From Amycolatopsis sp. CA-126428 (GTDB lineage: Bacteria > Actinomycetota > Actinomycetes > Mycobacteriales > Pseudonocardiaceae), in contig NZ_PPHF01000019.1 of assembly GCF_002904335.1 (NCBI RefSeq), positions 62,001 to 126,000 on the forward strand: a stretch of DNA of 64,000 bases. The letters are read 5' to 3'. The notes below the pieces were generated by a model. That model made no database searches, had not been told where the DNA came from, and was given only the letters and a program-made list of their open reading frames with translations. Shown here in pieces: positions 15,723 through 24,920 of this stretch (within the stretch, counting starts at the first letter, position 1; every line of letters begins with the position of its first letter). A program made the translations under genes and the position numbers.

Positions 15723-16040
15723 GCGCGGGCGCGCGGGCTCACGCACGCGCTCCCGGCGGCGGTTTCGCTGCAGGACGCCCTGGCCGCGGTCGCCGACCCG
15801 GTGCGCCGCAGCATCCTGCGCGAGCTGGCCGCCGTGCCGGAATGGACGAAGGCGTGCGGCACGTTCGACCTGCCGGTGGCCAAGGCGACCCGCAGCCACC
15901 ACTTCGCCGTGCTGCGCGCGGCGGGCCTGATCGAACAGCGCGACGAAGGCCCGCGGCGGCTGAACCGCTTGCGGCGCCCCGAATTCGACGCGGCTTTCCC
16001 GGGCCTGCTCGACCTGGTGCTCAGTCACCCCGGCCCGTGA
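15696..16040 (+). CDS. ArsR-type winged-helix transcriptional regulator
   Basis: A 114-residue one-domain regulator. SLQDALAAVADPVRRSILREL is the start of the ArsR helix bundle; THE recognition segment KATRSHHFAVLRAAGLIEQRDEG follows, then the wing and RLRRPEFDAAFPGLLDLVL. There is no CXC metal motif next to helix 3; single Cys residues are not arranged for metal binding, so it probably senses something other than metal. ATG 15696 has GGAGG 8 nt upstream; the ATG at 15681 lies directly before that sequence and is unlikely. Operator-like repeats overlap this start. Its end overlaps the convergent LysE gene by 20 bp. Its main target is probably the divergent SnoaL-like gene. Confidence 0.85.
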   Translation: MSVRQSSNTARARGLTHALPAAVSLQDALAAVADPVRRSILRELAAVPEWTKACGTFDLPVAKATRSHHFAVLRAAGLIEQRDEGPRRLNRLRRPEFDAAFPGLLDLVLSHPGP

Positions 16041-16665
16041 AGGCGAGGGTGGTGCCCAGGCCGATCATGACGAGGCCGCCGGTGCCGCCGACCAGCTCCA
16101 GGCGCTTCGGCGAGCGGGCGAACCACGTGCGGGCGGTGCCGGCGACCAGCGCCCACGCGCTGTCGGTGGCCAGCGCGATCGCCGGCAGGCACAGCCCGAG
16201 GACCAGCATCTGCCCCGGCACCGACCCGGCGCCGGGGTCGACGAACTGGGGCAGCAGGGCCGCCAGGAACACGATCGACTTCGGGTTCGCGAAACCGACG
16301 ACGAAGCCGTCGCGCAGCACGGTCCGGACCCGGCCGGGTGCGGCACGCACCTTCGCGGCCATCGCGTCGGTCAGCCTGCGGCGGTGGCGCAGAGCCTGGA
16401 TCCCCAGGTACACCAGGTAGCACGCGCCGGCGATCTTGATCGCGGTGAACACGGCCGCGGACGTCGTCACCAGCGCGCCGAGACCGAACGCGACCGCGAC
16501 CACCTGCGTGTACACGCCCACGGAGTTGCCCGCGACGGTGAGCAGCGCGTCACGCCGCCCGACGGTGAGCGCGCGGCTGATCGTGAACAGCACGCTCGGC
16601 CCGGGGACCACGACCATGAGGAACGTCAGCGCGGCGAAGGCCGCCAAGTGCGTGCCAGAGACCAT
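16021..16665 (-). CDS. LysE/RhtB family amino acid exporter
   Basis: A 214-residue integral membrane protein with six predicted hydrophobic segments. Family marks: FLMVVVPGPSVLFTISRALTVGRRDAL, given here in part (VVVPGPSVLFTISRAL), the GNSVGVY helix start, IKIAGACYLVYLGIQALRHRR and RDGFVVGFANPKSIVFLAALLPQF (in part GFANPKSIVF). Such proteins export amino acids or homoserine lactones by proton exchange. ATG at 16665. Its 3' end overlaps the ArsR gene by 20 bp, which makes co-regulation by that repressor less likely than an antisense effect. Substrate not predictable. Confidence 0.9.
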   Translation of the reverse strand: MVSGTHLAAFAALTFLMVVVPGPSVLFTISRALTVGRRDALLTVAGNSVGVYTQVVAVAFGLGALVTTSAAVFTAIKIAGACYLVYLGIQALRHRRRLTDAMAAKVRAAPGRVRTVLRDGFVVGFANPKSIVFLAALLPQFVDPGAGSVPGQMLVLGLCLPAIALATDSAWALVAGTARTWFARSPKRLELVGGTGGLVMIGLGTTLAFTGRGD

Positions 16666-16737
16666 CTCGCGAGGCTATCGCCTGGTCACCCGGCACGACC
16701 AGGAGTTTTTGTCGGTGCCGGGTGGTAGGAAAAACGG

Positions 16738-17919
16738 GTGCCTCCGAAGATCAGCACCCAGCAGCGCCGGGCCCGGCTCGCGGTCCGCCACCACCTCGCC
16801 GCGCCCGCGGCCTCGGTGGCGGACGCCGTCGCCGGGGTCGTCGCGCTGCACGCCACCGACCCGGCGACCGTCCACCTGTCCGCGTCCGCCCGCCTCGCGT
16901 CCCCGGCGGTCTCCGAGGTCGAGCGGGCGCTCTACGAAGAGCGTTCACTGCTGAGGCTGCTGGGCATGCGGCGCACGGTGTTCGTGACGGACCTGGACAC
17001 GGCGGCGCTCGTGCAGGCGGGCTGCTCGGCGGACATCCTGGTGAAGCAGCGGAAACTCCTCGAGCAGCACCTCGGGCAGCAGGGGCACCCGGAGAACGTG
17101 CCGGAGCCGGCGAAGTGGCTGGCCGACGTCGAGATGTCGGTCGAGGCGGCCCTGCGCGCCCGCGGTTCGGCGACGGCGCAGCAGCTGAGCGAGGACGAAC
17201 CCCGGCTGCGCCAGCAGCTGCTGATGGCGGCGGGCAAGCCGTACGAGGCGATCGGCAACGTGACGAGCCGGGTGCTGTTCCTGCTGGCGGCGGGCGGCCG
17301 GATCGTCCGCGGCCGGCCGCGCGGCAGCTGGCTCAGCACCCAGTACGTCTGGCACCCGCTGGACGAGTGGGTCCCGGGCGGGCTGCCGCCGTGGAGCGCG
17401 GACGAGGCCCGGGCGGAGCTGGCCCGGAGGTGGCTGCGCGCGTACGGCCCGGCCCCGGTGTCCGACCTGAGGTGGTGGACGGGCTGGACGGCGGGCCAGG
17501 CGAAGAAGGCGCTGGCGGCGGTGTCCCCGGTGGAGGTGGACCTCGGCGGCGTGCCCGGGGTGGTGCTGGCGGACGACGTGGCCCCGGTGCCGGAGCCGCC
17601 CCCGTGGGTGGCGTTCCTGCCGGCGCTGGACCCGACCCCGATGGGCTGGCAGGACCGCGACTGGTTCCTCGGCCCGCACCGCGCGGCCCTGTTCGACCGC
17701 AGCGGCAACGTCGGCCCGACGGTGTGGGCGTCCGGGCGGGTGGTCGGGGGCTGGGCCCAGCGAGCGTCGGGGGAGGTGGTGGTCAGGCTGCTGGAAGACG
17801 TGGGCGCGGAGACGCGCGCGAGGGTGGAAGCGGAGGCGGCGAAGTGCGCGGAGTGGTTCGGTGAGGTTCGTGCGGTGCCGCGGTTCCGAACTCCGCTGGA
17901 ACGGGAGCTGACGGGCTGA
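16738..17919 (+). CDS. Winged-helix DNA-binding protein of the AlkZ/YcaQ (HTH_42) family
   Basis: A 393-residue protein with the layout of DNA glycosylase AlkZ/YcaQ relatives: N-terminal helices (STQQRRARLAVRHHLA), a middle winged-helix region (ARGSATAQQLSEDEPRLRQQLLMAAGK, quoted in part), the RIVRGRPRGSWLSTQYVW strand pair and a C-terminal beta domain with VAFLPALDPTPMGWQDRDWFLG (in part ALDPTPMGW) and FDRSGNVGPTVWASGRVVGGW. In characterised glycosylases a Q-x-D or Q-x-Q motif near residue 38 carries the active site; here that segment reads VALHATDP, so catalysis may be lost or different. GTG start at 16738 after a TAGGAA stretch. Stands alone between convergent and distant genes. Confidence 0.75.
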   Translation: MPPKISTQQRRARLAVRHHLAAPAASVADAVAGVVALHATDPATVHLSASARLASPAVSEVERALYEERSLLRLLGMRRTVFVTDLDTAALVQAGCSADILVKQRKLLEQHLGQQGHPENVPEPAKWLADVEMSVEAALRARGSATAQQLSEDEPRLRQQLLMAAGKPYEAIGNVTSRVLFLLAAGGRIVRGRPRGSWLSTQYVWHPLDEWVPGGLPPWSADEARAELARRWLRAYGPAPVSDLRWWTGWTAGQAKKALAAVSPVEVDLGGVPGVVLADDVAPVPEPPPWVAFLPALDPTPMGWQDRDWFLGPHRAALFDRSGNVGPTVWASGRVVGGWAQRASGEVVVRLLEDVGAETRARVEAEAAKCAEWFGEVRAVPRFRTPLERELTG

Positions 17920-17938
17920 GGGTGCGCAGGTGGCCGCT

Positions 17939-17958
17939 GAACCTCCGGCCGGAGGTTC
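17939..17958. promoter_or_regulatory. Perfect 20-bp palindrome
   Basis: GAACCTCCGG followed directly by its exact complement, with no central spacer, 20 bp after the stop of the AlkZ-like gene. The absence of a loop argues against a simple terminator and for a dimeric protein-binding site. No gene start lies close to it; the next start is gap, 430 bp downstream. Confidence 0.5.
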
Positions 17959-19392
<1,434 letters not shown>

Positions 19393-19396
19393 ACCG

Positions 19397-20611
19397 ATGA
19401 CCGTCAAGAACCTCGACGACCTGCTGGGCGAAGGCGTTCAGGGCCGCTACGTACTCGTGCGCAGCGACCTGAACGTCCCGCTCGACTCCGGTCGCATCAC
19501 CGACGACGGCCGGGTCCGCGCCGCGCTGCCGACGATCAAGAAGCTCGCCGACGCGGGCGCGAAGGTCGTCGTCACCGCGCACCTCGGCCGCCCGAAGGGC
19601 GAGCCGGACCCGAAGTACACCCTCGCGCCCGTCGCGAAGCGGCTCTCGGAGCTGCTCGGCGCCGAGGTCGCGCTGGCCGGTGACGTGGTCGGCGAGTCCG
19701 CCAAGGCGCTGACCGCCGGCCTGGCCGACGGCGGCGTCGTCCTGCTGGAGAACGTGCGCTTCGACGCGCGCGAGACCAGCAAGGACGCCGTGGACCGCTC
19801 CGAGCTGGCCGCCGAGCTGGCCGCGCTCGTGCCGGGCGGTGCCTTCGTCTCCGACGGCTTCGGCGTGGTCCACCGCAAGCAGGCCTCGGTCTACGAGATC
19901 GCGTCGGTGCTCCCGGCCTACGCCGGCGGCCTGGTGCTGGCCGAGCTGGACGTGCTGAAGAAGCTGACCGACGACGTGAAGCGGCCGTACGTGGTCGTGC
20001 TCGGCGGCGCGAAGGTGTCCGACAAGCTCGGCGTCATCGCGAACCTGCTGACCAAGGTCGACCGGCTGCTCATCGGCGGCGGCATGGCGTACACCTTCCT
20101 CAAGGCCCAGGGCCACGAGGTCGGCAACTCGCTGCTGCAGGCCGACCAGCTCGACCAGGTGAAGGGCTTCCTCGCCGAGGCCGAGAAGCGCGGCGTCGAA
20201 CTGGTGCTGCCGGTGGACGTCCTGGCCGCGACGGGCTTCGCGGCCGACGCCGAGCACGAGGTCGTCGCCGCGACCGCGATCCCGGCCGACCGCGAGGGCC
20301 TCGACATCGGCCCGGAGACCCGTGAACTCTTCGCGGGCAAGCTGGCCGACGCCGCGACCGTGTTCTGGAACGGCCCGATGGGCGTGTTCGAGTTCGAGGC
20401 GTTCTCGGGCGGCACGCGTGCCGTGGCCGAGGCGCTCGTGAAGAGCGACGCGTTCACCGTGGTCGGCGGCGGTGACTCGGCGGCCGCGGTGCGGCAGCTG
20501 GGCCTGCCCGAAGACGGCTTCTCGCACATCTCCACCGGCGGCGGTGCCTCCCTGGAGTACCTCGAAGGCAAGGAACTGCCGGGCGTGGTCGCCCTGGAGG
20601 AGAAGAACTAG
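19397..20611 (+). CDS. pgk: Phosphoglycerate kinase
   Basis: A 404-residue monomeric kinase that makes ATP from 1,3-bisphosphoglycerate. Seen: RSDLNVPLD (substrate loop), [52 protein letters not shown], the hinge and [19 protein letters not shown] segment ([18 protein letters not shown]), [30 protein letters not shown] and the nucleotide loop [15 protein letters not shown] ... [20 protein letters not shown]. Usually the segment reads SDAFGTAHR; here SDGFGVVHR, a mild variant shared by actinobacteria. Starts 4 bp after gap and overlaps tpiA by one base, so the three genes form one operon. Confidence 0.97.
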   Translation: MTVKNLDDLLGEGVQGRYVLVRSDLNVPLDSGRITDDGRVRAALPTIKKLADAGAKVVVTAHLGRPKGEPDPKYTLAPVAKRLSELLGAEVALAGDVVGESAKALTAGLADGGVVLLENVRFDARETSKDAVDRSELAAELAALVPGGAFVSDGFGVVHRKQASVYEIASVLPAYAGGLVLAELDVLKKLTDDVKRPYVVVLGGAKVSDKLGVIANLLTKVDRLLIGGGMAYTFLKAQGHEVGNSLLQADQLDQVKGFLAEAEKRGVELVLPVDVLAATGFAADAEHEVVAATAIPADREGLDIGPETRELFAGKLADAATVFWNGPMGVFEFEAFSGGTRAVAEALVKSDAFTVVGGGDSAAAVRQLGLPEDGFSHISTGGGASLEYLEGKELPGVVALEEKN

Positions 20612-21396
20612 TGGCACGCAAGCCGTTCATCGCCGGCAACTGGAAGATGAACCTGAACCACCTCGAGGCCATCGCGCTGGTGCAGAAGATCGCCTTCGCG
20701 CTGCCGGAGAAGTACTACGCGAAGGTCGACGTGGCGGTGCTGCCGCCGTTCACCGACATCCGCAGCGTGCAGACCCTGGTCGACGGCGACAAGCTGTCGC
20801 TCACCTACGGCGCGCAGGACCTCTCGCCGCACGACGCCGGGGCCTACACCGGCGACATCTCGGGCCCGATGCTGGCGAAGCTGGGCTGCAAGTTCGTCGC
20901 CGTCGGGCACTCGGAGCGGCGCGAATACCACGCCGAGACCGACGAGCTGGTCAACAAGAAGGTCAAGGCCGCGCTCAAGCACGGCATCACGCCGATCCTC
21001 TGCATCGGGGAGAAGCTCGAGGTCCGCGAGGCCGGCGAGCACATCCACCACACCACGACGCAGCTGATCGAGGGCCTGAAGGGCCTCAAGGCCGAGCAGG
21101 TCTCCGGCGTGGTGGTCGCGTACGAGCCGGTCTGGGCGATCGGCACCGGCAAGGTCGCGTCGTCCGCGGACGCCGAAGAGGTCTGCAAGGCCATCCGGGC
21201 GACCCTCCAGGAGAAGTACGGCGACGAGGTCGCTTCGTCCGTCCGGGTGCTCTACGGGGGATCGGTGAAGTCGGGCAACATCGGCGAACTGATGGCTTGC
21301 GAGAACATCGACGGTGCCCTGGTCGGCGGAGCGAGCCTGGATGGTGAGGAGTTCACGAAACTCTGCGCACTCGCTGCGGGCGGGCCGCTGCCCTGA
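20611..21396 (+). CDS. tpiA: Triosephosphate isomerase
   Basis: A 261-residue TIM barrel interconverting dihydroxyacetone phosphate and glyceraldehyde-3-phosphate. Catalytic residues are visible: Lys12 in AGNWKMN, His100 in [10 protein letters not shown] and Glu172 in [13 protein letters not shown]; the phosphate loop [15 protein letters not shown] and [14 protein letters not shown] follow. The GTG start overlaps the pgk stop by one base (TAGTG), indicating coupled translation. A hairpin lies 60 bp after the stop before secG. Confidence 0.97.
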   Translation: MARKPFIAGNWKMNLNHLEAIALVQKIAFALPEKYYAKVDVAVLPPFTDIRSVQTLVDGDKLSLTYGAQDLSPHDAGAYTGDISGPMLAKLGCKFVAVGHSERREYHAETDELVNKKVKAALKHGITPILCIGEKLEVREAGEHIHHTTTQLIEGLKGLKAEQVSGVVVAYEPVWAIGTGKVASSADAEEVCKAIRATLQEKYGDEVASSVRVLYGGSVKSGNIGELMACENIDGALVGGASLDGEEFTKLCALAAGGPLP

Positions 21397-21454
21397 TCGA
21401 GGCCACGACCGGGTAGCCTGTGTATCCGGTCCGTCACACAGCAGTGGACGAGTC

Positions 21455-21497
21455 CAGGGGTACGGTGGTGGTCGGAAACGACCATGCCGTACCCCTG
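21455..21497 (+). terminator. GAAA-tetraloop hairpin between tpiA and secG
   Basis: CAGGGGTACGG at 21455-21465 pairs perfectly with CCGTACCCCTG at 21487-21497; inside, TGGTCG and CGACCA pair around a GAAA loop, with a TGG/TG internal bulge. It has no T-tract and ends 27 nt before the secG ATG. It may attenuate operon transcription, protect the upstream mRNA end or structure the secG leader. A TAGCCT box near 21413 could start secG transcription upstream of it. Confidence 0.6.
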
Positions 21498-21523
21498 CAT
21501 TCTCCTAGAGCCCAGAGGATGAC

Positions 21524-21754
21524 ATGAAGCTGTTCCTGCAAATCCTGTTGATCGTCACCAGCGTCTTCCTGGTGGTCGCGGTGCTGCTGCACCGGGGCCG
21601 GGGCGGTGGCCTGTCGTCGCTGTTCGGCGGTGGGATGCAGTCGAGCCTGGCCGGGTCGAGCGTGGCCGAGAAGAACCTCGACCGGATCACCCTGGGGCTG
21701 GGCGCGGTTTGGCTGATCAGCATCGTGGGCCTGGGTCTGCTGCTCAAGGTGTGA
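21524..21754 (+). CDS. secG: Preprotein translocase subunit SecG
   Basis: A 76-residue membrane protein with two hydrophobic segments (about 3-22 and 55-74) joined by a Gly-rich loop (RGRGGGLSSLFGGGMQSSLAGSS, in part GGGLSSLFGGGMQSS) and the VAEKNLDRIT segment, all characteristic of SecG, the accessory subunit of the SecYEG channel. The ATG at 21524 has CAGAGGATGAC upstream. Position after tpiA is conserved across actinobacteria. Confidence 0.95.
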   Translation: MKLFLQILLIVTSVFLVVAVLLHRGRGGGLSSLFGGGMQSSLAGSSVAEKNLDRITLGLGAVWLISIVGLGLLLKV

Positions 21755-21861
21755 GGCGTCCGGCGTTCCGTCGTCGGCCGCGACCGGGTCCGGATGGCGG
21801 TGCGCAGCGATTCGGCGTGCCTATTGGGGGGCGCGCCGCCGATTCCTAGGTGTGAGGATTC

Positions 21862-22206
21862 ATGGTTGGCGGTAACGCGATTCGAGGCACCCGGGTGGGT
21901 GCCGGTCCTACGGGCGAATCGGAACGGGGTGAGTCGGCGCCGCGACGCCGTATTTCCTACTGGTGTGCCAACGGGCACGAGGCCCGACCATCGTTCGCGC
22001 TCGACGCGGAAATCCCCGACGAGTGGGACTGCCCCCGCTGCGGGCTCCCGGGCGGGCAGGACGAAAAGAACCCACCGGCCGCGCCGCGGACCGAGCCGTA
22101 CAAGACGCACCTGGCCTACGTGAAGGAGCGGCGCAGCGACGCCGACGGCGAGGCCATCCTGGCGGAGGCGCTCGACCGCCTGCGCAAGCGCCGGGAAATC
22201 ATCTAG
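21862..22206 (+). CDS. rbpA: RNA polymerase-binding protein RbpA
   Basis: A 114-residue actinobacterial transcription factor that binds RNA polymerase and the principal sigma factor and stabilises open complexes. Seen: an N-terminal tail with GAGPTGESERGESAPRRRISY (in part), a zinc-ribbon-like core CANGHEARPSFALDAEIPDEWDCPRCG with Cys/His ligands (quoted in parts: CANGHEARPSF and WDCPRCG), a basic linker (KNPPAAPRTEPYKTHL) and the C-terminal sigma-interaction helix RSDADGEAILAEALDRLRKRR. GTGAGG lies 6 nt before the ATG. It is followed by a clear intrinsic terminator. It also fits tolerance to rifamycins, as does the HelR-type gene at 34241. Confidence 0.95.
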   Translation: MVGGNAIRGTRVGAGPTGESERGESAPRRRISYWCANGHEARPSFALDAEIPDEWDCPRCGLPGGQDEKNPPAAPRTEPYKTHLAYVKERRSDADGEAILAEALDRLRKRREII

Positions 22207-22220
22207 CGTCTGCAGCCGAT

Positions 22221-22260
22221 AGCCACCCCGAGGGAAAGCGGACCCCTCGAGGTGGCTTTT
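22221..22260 (+). terminator. Rho-independent terminator of rbpA
   Basis: AGCCACC and CGAGG (22221-22233) pair with CCTCG and GGTGGCT (22245-22257) with one C/A mismatch and an 11-nt loop, directly followed by TTTT. It starts 15 bp after the rbpA stop. Confidence 0.85.
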
Positions 22261-22298
22261 CGCGCGCCCAACCACCCATCCGCCCCGGCTCCCGAGGC

Positions 22299-22472
22299 AT
22301 CACTCGTGATCAGCAGGGCATCACGTGTGTCTGGCGGGGCATCGCCCGTGTCTAGCGGGGCATCGCCTGTATCTGGCGGGGCGGCATCGTGATGCCCCGC
22401 TGATCACGCGAGATGCCCGCCCGATCACGCGAGATGCCCCTCGGAACACGTGAGATGCCCCGCCGATCACGC
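22299..22472. repeat. Inverted array of 21-bp repeats
   Basis: Four tandem 21-bp units run forward from 22299 (starts at 22299, 22320, 22341, 22362), each close to ATCnCGnGTGATC plus nGCGGGGC. After a short centre containing CATCGTGATG (22385-22394) the same unit continues as its reverse complement at 22394, 22415, 22436 and a truncated copy at 22457. The whole array is one large dyad. It fills the space between the rbpA terminator and the convergent histidine kinase stop (22535). There is no spacer variability as in CRISPR. The remaining 60 bp to the kinase stop show nothing else. Confidence 0.85.
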
Positions 22473-22534
22473 CCCACCCGCCCGCAGGCGCGCACCGGCG
22501 ATGTCGAGAACCGGACTTTTCCGGGGGCCGCAGG

Positions 22535-23749
22535 TCAGCGGTCCAGCGGATACCGGGCCCGGACGCGGAAGCCGCCGTCCTCCGTTCCCGATGTCTCGAA
22601 GCTTCCGCCCAGCAGGCGGGCTCGCTCGGCCAGGCCCGTCAGGCCGTGGCCGCCCGAGGGCAAGCCCTCCGTGGGGCGGCTGGCCCGCTCGTTGCGGACC
22701 TCGATCTTGAGCGCGCCGTGCTCACCCTGGATGCGGATGGTCGCCGTCGCGCCCGGGGCGTGCTTGTGGACGTTGGTCAAGCACTCCTGCACCGTCCGGT
22801 AGGCCGCCGCCGACACCTGGTTGGGCAGGGCCTCCGGGAGGTGCTCCACCGTCAGGTGCACCGGGACGTCGGACGTGCGGATCAGCCGGTCGAGCTCGTT
22901 GATGCCCGCCCGCGGGCCGTCGTCGTCCGAGCCGGCTCGCAGGACGCTGACCAGTGACCGCAGCTCCTCCAGCGTCCGCTTGGACAACGTGCGGATGACC
23001 TGCGCCGTCTCCAGCGCGCGGTCGTCGGTGGTCTGGGCCTGCAGCGCGCCGGCCTGCATGGCGATCAGGGTGATCTGGTGGGAGACGACGTCGTGCATCT
23101 CGCGGGCCAGCCGGGCGCGTTCCTCGGCGCGGACGGCGTCGGCGTGGAAGCGGCGCTCGCGGTCGCGGCTCGTGGCCAGCTCGGCGAGCTTGTTCGAAAT
23201 CTCGGTGCGGGCGCCGATGAGCAGGCCGATCGCGATCGGCATGCCGGCGACGAGGACGCCGTAGATGCCGTCGAGGATGTGCTCGCGCCAGCTGAGCTCG
23301 GCGAAGTCCTCCAACGGCCACTGCACGAACCGGCACATCCACACCAGCGCGGCGCCGACCCAGGTCTGCCAGTGCAGCTGACGGCGGGTGGCGAGCATGC
23401 CGAGGGTGATCATCGACGCGAGCTGCGCCCAGCCGGCCAGGAAGCCGGGGACCGCGACGAGCACGGCGAGGAACGGGAACTTCCGCCGGAACACCACCGC
23501 GAGGCAGGCGGCGCCGGACAGGTAGATCGAGTACGGCTGGGCCTTCTCCGGAATGACCAGCCAGACGTCGAGCACGGCCAGGATGACCGCGGCCGCCTCG
23601 ATGGCGAACGTGACCACAGCGGGGCGGGGCACCGAGCCGAACAGGCTCAGTCCGCGTTTGCGCACCCGCTCGGCGGCCGATGGCCCCGAGCCGGCGATCG
23701 AGATGCCTGGAATCGAGAGTCCCTCTGTACTCATCGCTGGCGACCCCAT
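22535..23749 (-). CDS. NarL-type two-component sensor histidine kinase (orphan)
   Basis: A 404-residue membrane kinase. After a cytoplasmic N-terminus come about six hydrophobic segments (residues 45-180), then the HisKA_3 dimerisation helix with the phospho-acceptor His in RLAREMHDVVSHQITLIAMQAG (in part LAREMHDVVSHQI), and an HATPase domain with NVHKHAPGATATIRI (N box) and SGGHGLTGLAERARLLGGSF (G box). Such kinases pair with LuxR/NarL response regulators, but none is adjacent; the only regulator of that class in the window is at 60289 with its own kinase. Start: ATG 23749 or, five residues later, ATG 23734; no strong ribosome-binding site favours either. The gene ends 60 bp past the repeat array. 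Confidence 0.88.
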   Translation of the reverse strand: MGSPAMSTEGLSIPGISIAGSGPSAAERVRKRGLSLFGSVPRPAVVTFAIEAAAVILAVLDVWLVIPEKAQPYSIYLSGAACLAVVFRRKFPFLAVLVAVPGFLAGWAQLASMITLGMLATRRQLHWQTWVGAALVWMCRFVQWPLEDFAELSWREHILDGIYGVLVAGMPIAIGLLIGARTEISNKLAELATSRDRERRFHADAVRAEERARLAREMHDVVSHQITLIAMQAGALQAQTTDDRALETAQVIRTLSKRTLEELRSLVSVLRAGSDDDGPRAGINELDRLIRTSDVPVHLTVEHLPEALPNQVSAAAYRTVQECLTNVHKHAPGATATIRIQGEHGALKIEVRNERASRPTEGLPSGGHGLTGLAERARLLGGSFETSGTEDGGFRVRARYPLDR

Positions 23750-23971
23750 TCGTCTTGTGGACTTGATGGTGAGAGGCGCTCAGGGCCCGATCGGGACGCG
23801 CCGGGGCAGACAAATGTGCGGATGCTAACGAGGTCACGTACGGAGACGGTTAGTTTCACCCGCGGTCGATGCTCCGGCGTCCGGATTCCGTAATCGGCTG
23901 GGCCGTCCGGGGGAGAACCGGCGACGGGTGCTACCCAGGGTGGAAGTTCTGTTTCCCACCGTGCGCCAAGA

Positions 23972-24010
23972 CGACCACATCGTGGGAATCATGTTACCCA
24001 CGTGTGGTCG
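23972..24010. repeat. Stem-loop in the spacer between the kinase and pgl
   Basis: CGACCACA and CGTGGG (23972-23986, one bulged T) pair with CCCACG and TGTGGTCG (23997-24010) around a 10-nt AT-rich loop: 14 base pairs. It lies in the 391-bp noncoding interval 23750-24140 upstream of the kinase start, together with a second weaker dyad (GGTGGAA against TTtCCCACC near 23938-23960) and the pgl terminator. No gene is visible here. It may be a regulatory dyad or part of a leader RNA. Confidence 0.55.
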
Positions 24011-24066
24011 CCCGGCGGAAGTTCGCCGGCCCGCGGCCGGAAACCTCCGGCGACCTGCCAACGAGC

Positions 24067-24096
24067 GAAGGCCCCCTGCCGAAGCAGAGGGCCTTC
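24067..24096 (-). terminator. Hairpin terminator of the pentose-phosphate operon
   Basis: GAAGGCCC pairs with GGGCCTTC and, inside one mismatch, CTGC pairs with GCAG around a CGAA loop (24067-24096). It lies 45 bp beyond the pgl stop in the direction of transcription. No T-tract follows on the minus strand. Confidence 0.7.
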
Positions 24097-24140
24097 ACCG
24101 GAACACTCGAGCCGACAGGCTCAAACCGACACCGGCACAC

Positions 24141-24920
24141 TCAAGCCGTGGGCGGCTGGTACACCTTCGTCAGCTTGCCCGCCGCGGCCCGGTCCAGCAG
24201 CCACAACGTCCGCCGGTGCCCGCGCGCCCCGGCCACCGGCAGCTGGACTTCGCCGGCTCCCGCCAGCGCCAGCGCCACCGCGTCCGCCTTCGCCTCGCCG
24301 GCCGTCAGCAGCCACACGTCCTGCGCCCGCCGGATGGCCGGCAGCGTCAGCGACACCCGGGTCGGCGGCGGCTTGGGGCAGTTGCGCACCGCCACCACCG
24401 AACGTTCGGTCTCGTACACCGCCGGGGACTCCGGGAACACCGAGGCGGTGTGCCCCTCCTCGCCGAGGCCGAGCAGCATGATGTCGAACGACGGCACGTC
24501 GCCGTGGTCCTCCGGGCCCGCCTGGGACGCCAGGACCTCCGCGTACGCCGCGGCCGCCGCGTCCACGTCGTCCCCGAACTCGCCGTCCGAGGCCGCGATG
24601 GGGTGGACCCGCTTCGGATCCAGCGGAACGTGGTCCAGCAGCGCCTGGCGGGCCTGCTTTTCGTTCCGCTCGTCCGAATCCGCCGGGACGAACCGCTCGT
24701 CACCCCAGTAGATGTCCAGGCGGGACCAGTCGATCGCGTCACGGGCCGACGAGGCCCGCAGCTCCGACAGCACCGCGATGCCCGTGCCGCCGCCCGTCAG
24801 CACCAGCGACGCCGACCCCTTGGCCGCCTGGACGTCCACCAGCCGGGTGACCAGGCGAGCCGCCGCGGCGGCCGCCAGGATGTCCTGGTTCGCGTAGACG
24901 ACGACTTCCGTCTTGCTCAT
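24141..24920 (-). CDS. pgl: 6-phosphogluconolactonase
   Basis: A 259-residue DevB-type lactonase that hydrolyses 6-phosphogluconolactone to 6-phosphogluconate. Family blocks: SLVLTGGGTGIAVLSEL, IDWSRLDIYWGDERFVPADSDERNE (in part DIYWGDERFVP), FDIMLLGLGEEGHTASVFPES and RVSLTLPAIRRAQDVWLLTAGEAKA (in part). The ATG at 24920 overlaps the opcA stop by 4 bp (ATGA), so it is the last gene of the tkt-tal-pgi-zwf-opcA-pgl operon and works directly after Zwf. A hairpin terminator follows. Confidence 0.95.
   Translation of the reverse strand: MSKTEVVVYANQDILAAAAAARLVTRLVDVQAAKGSASLVLTGGGTGIAVLSELRASSARDAIDWSRLDIYWGDERFVPADSDERNEKQARQALLDHVPLDPKRVHPIAASDGEFGDDVDAAAAAYAEVLASQAGPEDHGDVPSFDIMLLGLGEEGHTASVFPESPAVYETERSVVAVRNCPKPPPTRVSLTLPAIRRAQDVWLLTAGEAKADAVALALAGAGEVQLPVAGARGHRRTLWLLDRAAAGKLTKVYQPPTA

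Noticed and set aside
22299..22472. Possible CRISPR array.
   Set aside because: The 21-bp units are contiguous with no variable spacers, the array inverts at its centre and there are no cas genes nearby.
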